64,000 nucleotides of DNA from Bacteroidota bacterium (GTDB lineage: Bacteria; Bacteroidota; Bacteroidia; Bacteroidales; UBA7960). Each line of letters begins with the position of its first letter. Positions within the stretch are counted from its first letter, which is position 1. Location: NCBI GenBank assembly GCA_007693555.1, contig REDJ01000137.1:64085-128084 (forward strand), in the 5' to 3' direction. The position numbers and the translations under genes were made by a program. Under the pieces are notes generated by a model. It searched no databases, was not told where the DNA came from, and was given only the letters and a program-made list of their open reading frames with translations. Below are positions 18,204 through 27,205 of this stretch, in pieces.

Positions 18204-20927
18204 TTATTTTTTCTTATCCTTTTTATCAGCATCTTCGGATTTCTCCTCCTTCGGTTCATCATCAACCTGCTTACTTTCCTTTGCCTTGGAATCGGCTTCT
18301 TTTTTAGCTTCTGCCTTGGTTTCCTTTGCAGTTTTTTCTTCTTCTTTATCTGAAGATTTCCTGGGTTTGGCTGTTTCCTTTTTCGCAGAAGGTTTTTCAG
18401 CATCATCAGCTTCCTCTTTTTTAGAAGTTTCTTTTTTGCTTTCAACCTTTACAGCTTTCGGAGCCTCTTCCTTTCCTGGGGTTTCCTTTTTTGCTTCAGG
18501 CTTATCCTTTTCAGTAGCTTCTTCTGCTTTAGAAGTTTCCTTTTTTGCTTCAGGCTTATCCTTTTCAGTAGCTTCTTCTGCTTTAGAAGTTTCCTTTTTT
18601 GCTTCAGGCTTATCCTTTTCAGTAGCTTCTTCTGCTTTAGAAGTTTCCTTTTTTGCTTCAGGCTTATCCTTTTCAGTAGCTTCTTCTGCTTTAGAAGTTT
18701 CCTTTTTTGCTTCAGGCTTATCCTTTTCAGTAGCTTCTTCTGCTTTAGAAGTTTCCTTTTTTGCTTCAGGCTTATCCTTTTCAGTAGCTTCTTCTGCTTT
18801 AGAAGTTTCCTTTTTTGCTTCAGCTTTCGGAGCCGCTTTTTTAGGAGTTTTCTCTGATTTTTCCAAATCGCTTCTCAGATTAGCCAGTACACCAAGGTCA
18901 CCAAGTGTGGTTTTCTCCACAGAATCCTTGATCTTCTTAACTGCTTTCTTGGCAGATTTCTCCTGAGTACGCTTTTCAGAAGCTGCTGAAGCTTTCTCCT
19001 GGTTTTGGATATCCTGATAAACCTTGGAGTGTGAAACAACAATTTTCTTACTGTCCTTGTTAAATTCTATCACTTTAAAGTCAAGAGTTTCATCCATTTT
19101 TGCTGCAGTTCCGTCCTCTTTAACGATATGACGGGTGGGAGCAAAACCTTCTACTCCATAAGGTAAAGAAACGATTACACCTTTGTCGGAAGAACCAACA
19201 ATAGTGCCTTTATGCACAGAATCCATAGTAAAAACAGATTCAAACACATCCCAGGGATTCTCTTCAAGTTGCTTGTGCCCAAGGCTCAAACGACGGTTTT
19301 CCTTGTCCACATCCAGAACAACAACTTCAATACTTTCTCCAATCTTGGTAAATTCGGCAGGATGTTTGATTTTTTTGCTCCAGGAAAGATCACTGATATG
19401 GATCAATCCATCAACACCTTCTTCCAACTCCACAAAAATACCAAAGTTGGTAAAGTTTCTTACAGTTGCGGTATGCTTGCTGTTAACAGGATATTTTTCA
19501 TGGATATTTTCCCACGGGTCAGGAATTAGTTGCTTGATACCCAGCGACATTTTCCTTTCTTCACGGTCAAGAGTAAGAATAACAGCTTCCACTTCATCAC
19601 TTACTTTAAGAAAATCCTGTGCAGTACGCAAATGCTGTGACCATGACATTTCAGAAACGTGAATCAAACCTTCAACACCCGGAGCTATTTCAATGAATGC
19701 ACCGTAGTCAGCAATCACAACTACTTTGCCCTTTACCTTGTCACCAATCTTCAATTCCGGATCGAGTGAATCCCACGGATGAGAAGTAAGTTGCTTTAAG
19801 CCCAAAGCAATGCGTTTTTTATTATCGTCGAAATCAAGAATTACCACATTGATTTTCTGATCAAGTTCAACGATTTCTTCGGGATGATTGATGCGACCCC
19901 ATGACAGGTCTGTAATATGGATCAAACCATCTACACCACCAAGGTCAACAAATACACCGTAGGATGTAATATTTTTAACGGTACCTTCCAGAATCTGACC
20001 TTTTTCAAGCTTGGAAATAATTTCTGCTTTTTGAATTTCAAGCTCAGCTTCAATAAGGGCTTTATGTGAAACTACAACGTTTTTATATTCATGGTTGATT
20101 TTAACAACCTTAAACTCCATGGTTTTACCCACATAAATATCATAATCGCGAATGGGCTTTACATCAATTTGAGAACCTGGAAGGAAAGCTTCAATGCCAA
20201 ATACATCAACTATCAAACCACCTTTGGTACGGCATTTCACATAACCATTGATGATTTCATCCTGCTCCATGGCATTGTTAATTCTTTCCCAGGAGCGAAG
20301 TGTACGAGCCTTTTTATGTGAAAGCACCAGCTGCCCGCTGGTATCTTCCTGACTTTCAACGTAAACTTCAATTTTATCGCCCGATTTCAATTCGGGGTTA
20401 TAACGAACTTCAGCAGCCGGAATAACACCATCAGATTTGAAGCCAATGTTTACAACAACCTCACGGTTATTCATTGAAACGACAGTACCATCAATTACTT
20501 CACCTTCGCCAATTGACTTGAGGGTTTCATCATAAATACTTTCCAGACGCTCTCTTTCTGCCCTGGAATAGGTATCTTGCTTTTTACCCACAGAGTCCCA
20601 GTCAAAATCACCGGGCTCAGGAAGCTCGTCGGCTTCCACTGCCTCTTTAACTTTCTCATCAACCACTTCTGCAGCAGCATCTTTGCTTTCTCCTTCAGTT
20701 TGTTCAGCGACAGGAACTTCTGCAACTGCTTTTTCTTCAGCTTTCTCTTCAACTTTCTCTTCAGATTCTTTCTCAGCGGACTTTTCTTCTGCTTCGGCTT
20801 TTACATCGGAAGTGTCTTCTTCGGAAGTCTCTTCAACTTTTGATTGAGTGGTCTCTTTCTTTTCGTCTTTAGTGTTTTCAACAGCTTCTTCTTTATCGGC
20901 TGCCAATTTTTTGTTTTCTTCTGACAT
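18204..20927 (-). CDS. rpsA: 30S ribosomal protein S1 with long charged N- and C-terminal extensions
   Basis: 907 residues, far longer than typical S1 (about 560-600). The core holds six S1/OB repeats at about 140-635, with motifs such as VVNIGFKSDGVIP, YGVFVDLGGVDGLIH, YGAFIEIAPGVEGLIH and FGIFVELEEGVDGLIH. An acidic N-terminal extension (about 1-120, rich in E/K/A) and a lysine/glutamate tail (about 650-907) flank it. The tail contains six identical 18-residue units (KAEEATEKDKPEAKKETS). S1 binds mRNA and helps start translation, important in a phylum with little SD use. The extensions look disordered. A 7-2-7 palindrome sits just upstream of the start. Confidence 0.95.
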   Translation of the reverse strand: MSEENKKLAADKEEAVENTKDEKKETTQSKVEETSEEDTSDVKAEAEEKSAEKESEEKVEEKAEEKAVAEVPVAEQTEGESKDAAAEVVDEKVKEAVEADELPEPGDFDWDSVGKKQDTYSRAERERLESIYDETLKSIGEGEVIDGTVVSMNNREVVVNIGFKSDGVIPAAEVRYNPELKSGDKIEVYVESQEDTSGQLVLSHKKARTLRSWERINNAMEQDEIINGYVKCRTKGGLIVDVFGIEAFLPGSQIDVKPIRDYDIYVGKTMEFKVVKINHEYKNVVVSHKALIEAELEIQKAEIISKLEKGQILEGTVKNITSYGVFVDLGGVDGLIHITDLSWGRINHPEEIVELDQKINVVILDFDDNKKRIALGLKQLTSHPWDSLDPELKIGDKVKGKVVVIADYGAFIEIAPGVEGLIHVSEMSWSQHLRTAQDFLKVSDEVEAVILTLDREERKMSLGIKQLIPDPWENIHEKYPVNSKHTATVRNFTNFGIFVELEEGVDGLIHISDLSWSKKIKHPAEFTKIGESIEVVVLDVDKENRRLSLGHKQLEENPWDVFESVFTMDSVHKGTIVGSSDKGVIVSLPYGVEGFAPTRHIVKEDGTAAKMDETLDFKVIEFNKDSKKIVVSHSKVYQDIQNQEKASAASEKRTQEKSAKKAVKKIKDSVEKTTLGDLGVLANLRSDLEKSEKTPKKAAPKAEAKKETSKAEEATEKDKPEAKKETSKAEEATEKDKPEAKKETSKAEEATEKDKPEAKKETSKAEEATEKDKPEAKKETSKAEEATEKDKPEAKKETSKAEEATEKDKPEAKKETPGKEEAPKAVKVESKKETSKKEEADDAEKPSAKKETAKPRKSSDKEEEKTAKETKAEAKKEADSKAKESKQVDDEPKEEKSEDADKKDKKK
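18481..18804 (-). repeat. Six perfect 54-bp tandem repeats inside rpsA
   Basis: The unit beginning GTTTCCTTTTTTGCTTCAGG repeats at 18481, 18535, 18589, 18643, 18697 and 18751 with no base difference that I can see. A partial seventh copy starts at 18805. The period is 18 codons, so copy-number change keeps the frame. Confidence 0.97.
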
Positions 20928-20951
20928 TTAAATTTATAATTAAAATACTGT

Positions 20952-20967
20952 GGTAACCTTGGTTACC
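20952..20967. promoter_or_regulatory. 7-2-7 palindrome in the rpsA leader
   Basis: GGTAACC-TT-GGTTACC lies 25-40 bases before the rpsA ATG, between it and a minus-strand -7-like TAATTTTG (21009-21016). It may be an operator or an RNA hairpin for S1 autoregulation; both are inference. Confidence 0.5.
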
Positions 20968-21088
20968 GGGTTAAACAATAGATGAATTAGGGCCCACAAA
21001 TGGGACTGCAAAATTACACAAATTATCCTCAAATAAAAAACTAAAAATCAAGTTTTTAATTCAGGAAAAATTCTTTGAAATAATTGAA

Positions 21089-21117
21089 AAAACCGGCTAA
21101 AAAAGAGACCCGGCTTT
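21089..21117 (-). terminator. Probable terminator of lon
   Basis: On the minus strand AAAGCCGG pairs with CCGGTTTT (one G-T pair), with a T-rich loop and six T residues in the 3' arm. It begins 18 bases after the lon stop. Confidence 0.65.
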
Positions 21118-21134
21118 AAATTTCAAATTTTCAA

Positions 21135-23591
21135 CTATGCTGAAAAGTCAAGGGGTTTGGACACTTTATCCTTTTCAAGGGCCAAATCAACAACATCAAT
21201 CATATCCTTAATATAATGAAATTTAAGGCCTTTGACATAAATGGGATTGATATCATCCACGTCTTTTTTATTTTCTGCAGATAATATTACATCTGTCATA
21301 TTAGCCCTTCTTGCGGCAAGAATCTTTTCTTTGATACCACCCACGGGAGTAACTTTTCCCCGTAGTGTGATTTCGCCTGTCATGGCAACAGCCGGTTTAA
21401 CCTTACGCTGGGTAAATGCTGATACCAAGGATGCAAACATTGTTATACCAGCTGAGGGACCATCTTTTGGAGTTGCTCCTTCCGGCACATGTATATGAAC
21501 ATTCCATTTATCAAAAATATCAGGTTTGATTTCCAGTTGTTTTGCATGTGATTTCATATATTCCAGAGCCAGTGTAGCAGATTCTTTCATCACATCACCA
21601 AGATTGCCTGTTAGGGTAAGATTTCCTTTTCCTTTACTAACCGATACCTCTACATAAAGTACCTCACCTCCCACATAAGTCCAGGCAAGACCGGTAACCA
21701 CTCCTGCCATATTTTTTATGATTTGTGAATCCTTGGTATAATGAGGCACTCCAAGTATAATTATCAGTTCTTCGGATTTAAGGTTTCTGGATATTTCTTT
21801 ACCAAGTACAATATCCCTTGCCCGTGACCGGATAACTTTTGCAATTTGTTTTTCAAGCAAACGTACACCTGACTCACGTGTGTAATCCTGTATGATTTTT
21901 TCCAGTACGGCTTTTGAAAAGGATAGCTGTGACTTTTTCAAACCATGTGCATCCAACTGTTTTGGTATAAGATGTCTTTTGGCAATTTCTATCTTCTCTT
22001 CAACAATATAACCACTCAGGTCAATAATTTCCATACGGTCGCGAAGAGCGGGATGAATGGTTGCCAAGGTGTTGGCAGTGGCAATAAACATGATTTTGGA
22101 TAAGTCATAATCTACTTCCAGGAAGTTATCGTAGAAAGTATTGTTTTGTTCAGGATCAAGTACCTCCAGTAAGGCTGATGAAGGATCGCCACTTATGCTC
22201 TGATGACCAACCTTATCAACCTCATCAAGAACAAATACCGGGTTTGAGCTTTTTACCTTTCTGATATTTTGAATAATCCTGCCTGGCATAGCTCCAACAT
22301 AAGTTTTCCGATGCCCTCTTATTTCAGCTTCATCTCGTACTCCACCCAAAGACATGCGTATGTAATTACGTCCAATGGCATCTGCAATACTTTTTCCAAG
22401 CGAAGTTTTGCCTACTCCGGGAGGTCCGACGAAGCATAAAATGGGTGATTTCATATCACCCTTGAGTTTGAGCACGGCAAGATATTCGAGAATACGGTCT
22501 TTAATTTTTTCAAGGCCGTAGTGCTCTCTGTCAAGAATTTTCTGTGCTTTACTCAGGTCAAAATTATCTGAAGTATATTCACCCCAGGGCAGTTCAATCA
22601 AGGTTTCCAGGTAATTGATCTGCAATGAATACTCCATAGCTGCCGGATTCATCCGTTGAAGTTTACTGATTTCCTTTTCAAAGACATCTTTCACCTGTTT
22701 GCCCCATTTTTTCTTTGAAGCTTTATTTTTCATTTCCTGGATCTGCTGCTCATGGGGATTACCTCCCAGCTCTTCCTGAATGGTTTTTAACTGTTGATTC
22801 AGTATGTAATCCCTTTGCTGCTTATCAATATCTACTTTAACCTTTGACTGTATCTGGTTTTTTAATTCAACTACCTGAAGTTCACGGGTAAGATGCCCGA
22901 GCACAGTTTGGGCACGGGTAGTTATATCGAGAATCTTTAAAAGCTTCTGTTTTTCAGGCACTTCAATATTCAGGTTAGAAGAAATAAAATTCACAAGAAA
23001 TACCGGACTTTCAATGTTTTTTATAGCAAAAGCAGCCTCACTGGGAATTTGAGGAGATTTATTGACAATCTGAATAGCAAGATCCTTTATTGTTGCTATA
23101 AGGGCTTTAAAATTTTTATCGGTCTTGCGCTCCATGGGTTTATCAAAAGAGGAAACCCTTGCTTTGAGATATGGCTCATATTCCACAAAAGATTCAAGTT
23201 TGAACCTTTTTTTACCCTGCAAAATGGCAGTTGTGCTTCCATCGGGCATAGATAAAGTTTTGATTATATAAGCTACTGTACCGATCTCATTCAAATCATC
23301 AAACCCAGGATCTTCAACATTATCATCCTTTTGAGATAAAACCCCAACAATTTTATTCTTTTTGTATATTTCTTTAACAAGCTTGATAGACTTGTCTCTG
23401 TTAACAGTGATGGGAATTACAACACCGGGAAACAAAACTGTATTTTTTAAGGGTAAAACAGGTAAAACTTCCGGTAATTCCTCGGCAGTCATTTGTTCCT
23501 CTTCCTCCGGTGATAGCAAAGGAATATATTCAGTTTCAGCATCTATCATACCTGAAAATTTAAATCCATCTCTTTCCAGAAAATTATCCAT
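21135..23591 (-). CDS. lon: ATP-dependent endopeptidase Lon
   Basis: 818 residues with full LonA architecture: N-terminal substrate-binding LON domain (VLPVLPLKNTVLFPGVVIPI), coiled-coil linker (QQLKTIQEELGG), AAA+ module with Walker A GPPGVGKTS and Walker B VFVLDEVDK, and a C-terminal S16 protease domain with the Ser-Lys dyad S713 in KDGPSAG and K756 in GGIKEKILAA. It degrades misfolded and regulatory proteins in the cytosol. It carries about 40 residues ahead of the LON domain. It stands alone between rpsA (about 200 bases away) and the long MITE-containing gap. Confidence 0.97.
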   Translation of the reverse strand: MDNFLERDGFKFSGMIDAETEYIPLLSPEEEEQMTAEELPEVLPVLPLKNTVLFPGVVIPITVNRDKSIKLVKEIYKKNKIVGVLSQKDDNVEDPGFDDLNEIGTVAYIIKTLSMPDGSTTAILQGKKRFKLESFVEYEPYLKARVSSFDKPMERKTDKNFKALIATIKDLAIQIVNKSPQIPSEAAFAIKNIESPVFLVNFISSNLNIEVPEKQKLLKILDITTRAQTVLGHLTRELQVVELKNQIQSKVKVDIDKQQRDYILNQQLKTIQEELGGNPHEQQIQEMKNKASKKKWGKQVKDVFEKEISKLQRMNPAAMEYSLQINYLETLIELPWGEYTSDNFDLSKAQKILDREHYGLEKIKDRILEYLAVLKLKGDMKSPILCFVGPPGVGKTSLGKSIADAIGRNYIRMSLGGVRDEAEIRGHRKTYVGAMPGRIIQNIRKVKSSNPVFVLDEVDKVGHQSISGDPSSALLEVLDPEQNNTFYDNFLEVDYDLSKIMFIATANTLATIHPALRDRMEIIDLSGYIVEEKIEIAKRHLIPKQLDAHGLKKSQLSFSKAVLEKIIQDYTRESGVRLLEKQIAKVIRSRARDIVLGKEISRNLKSEELIIILGVPHYTKDSQIIKNMAGVVTGLAWTYVGGEVLYVEVSVSKGKGNLTLTGNLGDVMKESATLALEYMKSHAKQLEIKPDIFDKWNVHIHVPEGATPKDGPSAGITMFASLVSAFTQRKVKPAVAMTGEITLRGKVTPVGGIKEKILAARRANMTDVILSAENKKDVDDINPIYVKGLKFHYIKDMIDVVDLALEKDKVSKPLDFSA

Positions 23592-23926
23592 AAATTATTT
23601 GTAGTCATTTTGTCATTAATAGTGAAAATACGTCAGGTACTATAAGTATGTAATTTTATCACATCCACTTTTTAATCCTGTATAGACCTGTTAACATGCA
23701 GTTTAAATCATTGTTCGCGATTTTTATTAATTCGGAAAACTGCAACCATATCTTAAGACAATGATTATGCCATAAAATATAAGTAAACCCACACTTGAGA
23801 AGAATTACAAAATTAACGAAATAAGATGATAATTGATCTGCGGGCATTGAACGAGATTTAATCAATGATAGAGTTTAAAAATTCATTATAATGATGAGTG
23901 TGAGGTTCTGCGAGATCGAAAAAATG
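23592..23926. other. Non-coding stretch upstream of lon
   Basis: 335 AT-rich bases presumably carrying the lon promoter. The 68-codon track ORF here has no recognisable similarity and odd composition; I do not call it. No clear CIRCE-like or TAnnTTTG box was found. Confidence 0.4.
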
Positions 23927-24091
23927 TAAAAAAAGAGGCTGTCTTAGAAGTCCGCTTATTTGATTTTCATCACTTTTAACCCCTACCCCTAAAGGGGAAA
24001 ATGCTAAAAATCAGGCTCCCTTTAGGGAAGGGGTAACCTGATTTTCAAAAAATCACTCCAATTCAGACTTTTCAGATAGTCTCTTTTCTTA
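23927..24091. mobile_element. MITE-like element with imperfect terminal inverted repeats
   Basis: Left end TAAAAAAAGAGGCTGTCTTA (continuing GAAGTC) and the reverse complement of the right end TAAGAAAAGAGACTATCTGA (continuing AAAGTC) agree at 21 of 26 positions. Between them, CCCCTACCCCTAAAGGGG and CCCTTTAGGGAAGGGG form a second, nested imperfect inverted repeat, so most of the 165 bases can fold on itself. It encodes no protein. The GAGRCTRTCT end resembles termini of IS elements common in Bacteroidota, so a non-autonomous element mobilised in trans is the best guess. Confidence 0.6.
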
Positions 24092-24105
24092 AAATATAGT
24101 TTTTT

Positions 24106-25293
24106 CTAAAGCCTTCTGTAACTCAGTGTATTTTCGTATACATGCCTCAATATATCTTCTTCAGTTTTATCAAAGTCAAGGCCCCTGCGTGCATAAACCC
24201 TCTTGGCAACCTCTATGGATTTGTCAAAGTTATGCACAGCAAAGCCCGAAACACTACCCCATGAGAAAGAAGGAATAAAATTGCGCATAAATCCGGCACC
24301 AAATACCTGGGAAGCAACACCTACCACTGTACCGGTATTAAACATAGTATTTATGCCACACTTGGAGTGGTCGCCCATGAAAGTACCACAAAACTGCAAT
24401 TCAGTTTTTAAGAAACTTTCTTCCTCATAATCCCACAAACGCACATTTTCGTAGTTGTTCTTTAAATTGGAGGTATTGGTGTCGGCTCCCAGATTGCACC
24501 ATTCTCCAATAACGCTATGGCCCAGAAAGCCATCATGGGCCTTATTTGAATAGCCGAACATAATGGAATGGCTCACCTCTCCACCCACCTTGCAATGTGG
24601 GCCAATGGAAGTTGCTCCGTAAATTCTTGCAGCCATTCTGATCTTCGCACTTTCGCCAATCCCAACAGGACCACGAAGAATAGAGCCGTCCATAATTTGT
24701 GCTTCCTTTCCAATGTAAACAGGCCCTTCAGAGGCATTAATTATTACATGTTCAATAACAGCGCCTTTCTCAACAAAGACTTTTTCTGGTGCGGTAACTT
24801 TTGCAATATCAGGAATAGGTTCCGATTTTCGACCCTGTGTTATCAATTCAAAGTCACCCAGAATTTCAGATTCATTCATTTGAATTAAATCAGATAGGTA
24901 CTGAAGTTTTTTCGGTGATGATTGGGTATGAAGAGGTGCTACTGAATCAATTATATCCCAATCAAGGTTTTCAATATCTTCCGATTTTAACCTGAGTGCT
25001 ATAATAATTTCACCCGTAATCAGAGTTTGGTTTGGTGTAAGTTGATGAATTTCTTTAAGGATTGTTTCATCAGGAAAAACACTGCTATTTATCAAAATGT
25101 TATCACCTTCCTTAATGAGAGGATATTTTTTGCTGAGATAATCTTCAGTTAAGGTTGAAGTTTTTTTCCCAAGATATTTTTCCCATTTTTCTCTCATGGT
25201 AAGAATACCTATTCTGATGTCTGCAATAGGTCTGGTAAATGTAAAAGGCAACAGGTGGTTTCGTGTCTGATCTCCGAACAAAATATAATTCAT
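24106..25293 (-). CDS. GlmU family protein (putative sugar nucleotidyltransferase with left-handed beta-helix)
   Basis: 395 residues. The N-terminal half opens MNYILFGDQTRNHLLPFTF and TRPIADIRIGILTMREKW, typical of the Bacteroidota GlmU-like family. It lacks the canonical GxGTRM nucleotide loop, so classical GlmU uridylyltransferase activity is uncertain. The C-terminal half has hexapeptide repeats (VYIGKEAQIMDGSILRGPVGIGESAKI, YGATSIGPHCKVGGEV) of an acyltransferase beta-helix. It is likely active on a phosphosugar or nucleotide sugar in the cytosol. It sits downstream of rpmE2 on the same strand. Confidence 0.82.
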   Translation of the reverse strand: MNYILFGDQTRNHLLPFTFTRPIADIRIGILTMREKWEKYLGKKTSTLTEDYLSKKYPLIKEGDNILINSSVFPDETILKEIHQLTPNQTLITGEIIIALRLKSEDIENLDWDIIDSVAPLHTQSSPKKLQYLSDLIQMNESEILGDFELITQGRKSEPIPDIAKVTAPEKVFVEKGAVIEHVIINASEGPVYIGKEAQIMDGSILRGPVGIGESAKIRMAARIYGATSIGPHCKVGGEVSHSIMFGYSNKAHDGFLGHSVIGEWCNLGADTNTSNLKNNYENVRLWDYEEESFLKTELQFCGTFMGDHSKCGINTMFNTGTVVGVASQVFGAGFMRNFIPSFSWGSVSGFAVHNFDKSIEVAKRVYARRGLDFDKTEEDILRHVYENTLSYRRL

Positions 25294-25361
25294 TGCAATT
25301 TTTATTTTGATTATTCAATCCTTTTCACTTAATTGGCTAAAGATAGAAAATTTTTTAATAA

Positions 25362-25390
25362 AAAAAGCCCTTTTGAGTAAAGGGCTTTTT
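25362..25390 (-). terminator. Terminator of rpmE2
   Basis: AAAAAGCCCTTT / AAAGGGCTTTTT is a 12-bp perfect stem around a 5-base loop. A T-run continues on the minus strand, 19 bases after the L31 stop. It separates L31 from the GlmU-like gene. Confidence 0.9.
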
Positions 25391-25408
25391 AGAAGGAAAA
25401 ATATTTTT

Positions 25409-25669
25409 TTACTTTTTGTTACGGTTCTGATATTTCGATTTAAATTTATCAATCCTTCCTGCAGTGTCAACAAGTTGTTGTTTGCCTGTATAAAAGGGGT
25501 GTGAAGTATGCGAAATATCAAGTTTTATCAGAGGATACTCTTTTCCATCTTCCTCCCAGACAGCTGCTTCCTTTGACGTGGAAGTGCTTCTTGTGAGAAA
25601 GGAATAATCGTTTGACATGTCCTTGAATATAACTAAACGATAATTGTCAGGATGGATATCTTTTTTCAT
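25409..25669 (-). CDS. rpmE2: 50S ribosomal protein L31, type B
   Basis: 86 residues beginning [17 protein letters not shown] with the family signature [26 protein letters not shown] (about 52-77). No cysteines, so this is the zinc-independent (C-minus) form. It binds the central protuberance of the large subunit. It is terminated by a strong hairpin and preceded by a 7-2-7 palindrome 16 bases upstream of the ATG. Confidence 0.96.
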   Translation of the reverse strand: MKKDIHPDNYRLVIFKDMSNDYSFLTRSTSTSKEAAVWEEDGKEYPLIKLDISHTSHPFYTGKQQLVDTAGRIDKFKSKYQNRNKK

Positions 25670-25684
25670 TACTCAAATTTTTTA

Positions 25685-25700
25685 AACAAACCTGTTTGTT
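25685..25700. promoter_or_regulatory. Palindrome upstream of rpmE2
   Basis: AACAAAC-CT-GTTTGTT begins 16 bases before the L31B ATG. It could be a repressor site or a leader hairpin. In other phyla C-minus L31 is Zur-controlled; there is no direct evidence for that here. Confidence 0.45.
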
Positions 25701-25886
25701 ATTGTATATTGTTACTGGATTAGATATAAAACATCTTTATTTTTCAGGAGTGCAAAGTTACTATTAAATATTAAAGTGACAAAAGATTTTTATGGAATTA
25801 TTTTAAAAAGGCTTTCGGTTGTCTGACAAATCAATCAACAACTGAAAGCCTGAATAAGAATGATTTAAATTGGAATCCGATTTTTT

Positions 25887-27137
25887 TTAATCCTCAAGAC
25901 TATGTATTACAAGCCCGCTTCTCAATTTGGGTTCAAACCAGGTGGTTTTGGGAGGCATAATATTTCCTGTATCGGCTATATCTGTCAATTGTTTCATTGT
26001 AACAGGATAGAGTGCGAATGCCACCTCCATTTCTCCACTGTCAACTCTTTTCTTTAACTCTCCCAAACCACGTATACCTCCAACAAAATCAATTCTCTTA
26101 TCGGTTCTAAGATTCTTTATTCCCAAAATATTATCCAAAACGTGTTTTGAAAGAATCGTTACATCCAAAACTCCTATTGGATCATTGTCATCATAACTTC
26201 CTTCCCTGGCATCCAGCTCATACCAATTACCATCCAGATACATGCTGAAATTATGTAATCTATCGGGCTTATATTCTTCGGTACCTTTTTCATTCACAAT
26301 AAAAATTTCTTCAAGCCTGGTAAGGAATTCTTCTTTTGACAAACCATTCAAATCTTTGACTACCCTGTTATAATCAATAATTGTAAGTTGATTATCAGGA
26401 AAAAGCACTGCCATAAAGAAATTATATTCTTCATTGCCGGTATGATTGGGATTTTGCATTTTTTTCTCATTGCCAACCAGTGCTGCTGCAGCTGTGCGGT
26501 GATGTCCGTCGGCAACGTAAAACGCAGGTACTTCAGCAAAATGTTTTTCAAGCTTTTCAACAGTTTGCCTGTTATCAATCACCCAAAACTTATGCCCAAA
26601 ACCATCATCGGCAACAAAATCATACTCCGGTAAACTATTCAGGGTGATTTCTTTCACAATATTATCAATCTCCGGAACTACACTATAGGAAAAGAAAACA
26701 GGTTCGGCATTAGCATTTACAATGCGAACATGCTTCATTCTGTCTTCTTCCTTATCAGGCCGGGTAAGCTCGTGCTTTTTGATAATTTCATTCAAATAAT
26801 CCTCAACACCTGCACAACCCACAATACCGTACTGGATTTTTTCACCCCATGTTTGTGCATAGATGTAAAAATTGGCAGTTTCATCCTTTTTAAGCCAGCC
26901 ATTTTCCTGAAATTTCTTAAAGTTTTCAAGTGCTTTATCATACACCTGTTGGGAATATAAATCAGTATCTTCGGGCAATTCAATCTCAGGTTTTACTACC
27001 CTTAAAAAGCTGTAGGGATTACTTTTTGCTTCTGCACGGGCTTCTTTGGAGTCAAGCACATCATAAGGCCTTGAAGCCAGATCTTTTACAATATCTTTTG
27101 GGGGCCTTAATCCCCTGAAAGGTTTTAAAATAGCCAT
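25887..27137 (-). CDS. DUF1015 family protein in the serine operon
   Basis: 416 residues, cytosolic. It opens MAILKPFRGLRPPKDIV ... SRPYDVLDSKEA and ends with MPPKTTWFEPKLRSG, both hallmarks of DUF1015. In the middle, FYVADGHHRTAAA resembles the DGHHR active motif of the ParB/SerK-like fold. It is the third gene after serC and serA on the same strand (gaps of 68 and 139 bases). That neighbourhood suggests a step in serine or phosphoserine metabolism, since no serB is nearby, but no activity is proven. The promoter is presumably upstream of serC. Confidence 0.85.
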   Translation of the reverse strand: MAILKPFRGLRPPKDIVKDLASRPYDVLDSKEARAEAKSNPYSFLRVVKPEIELPEDTDLYSQQVYDKALENFKKFQENGWLKKDETANFYIYAQTWGEKIQYGIVGCAGVEDYLNEIIKKHELTRPDKEEDRMKHVRIVNANAEPVFFSYSVVPEIDNIVKEITLNSLPEYDFVADDGFGHKFWVIDNRQTVEKLEKHFAEVPAFYVADGHHRTAAAALVGNEKKMQNPNHTGNEEYNFFMAVLFPDNQLTIIDYNRVVKDLNGLSKEEFLTRLEEIFIVNEKGTEEYKPDRLHNFSMYLDGNWYELDAREGSYDDNDPIGVLDVTILSKHVLDNILGIKNLRTDKRIDFVGGIRGLGELKKRVDSGEMEVAFALYPVTMKQLTDIADTGNIMPPKTTWFEPKLRSGLVIHSLED

Positions 27138-27205
27138 GAATATAATCTTAAGTTTTATTGAATTTGATTAAAAAAAATATCATTGACAGGGAAATCGCAG
27201 TATTA

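Noticed and set aside
18481-18804. Possible CRISPR array
   Set aside because: The repeats are adjacent with no spacers, 54 bp long, and encode part of S1.
18286-18966. 226-codon plus-strand ORF opposite the rpsA repeats
   Set aside because: It is a reverse-frame shadow of a low-complexity repeat with no stop codons; composition and position show no independent gene.
23659-23865. 68-codon minus-strand ORF upstream of lon
   Set aside because: Odd composition, no known similarity, no RBS or promoter; left as non-coding.
25307-25521. Two short ORFs overlapping the 3' end of rpmE2
   Set aside because: They are the other-frame shadows of L31B and its terminator.
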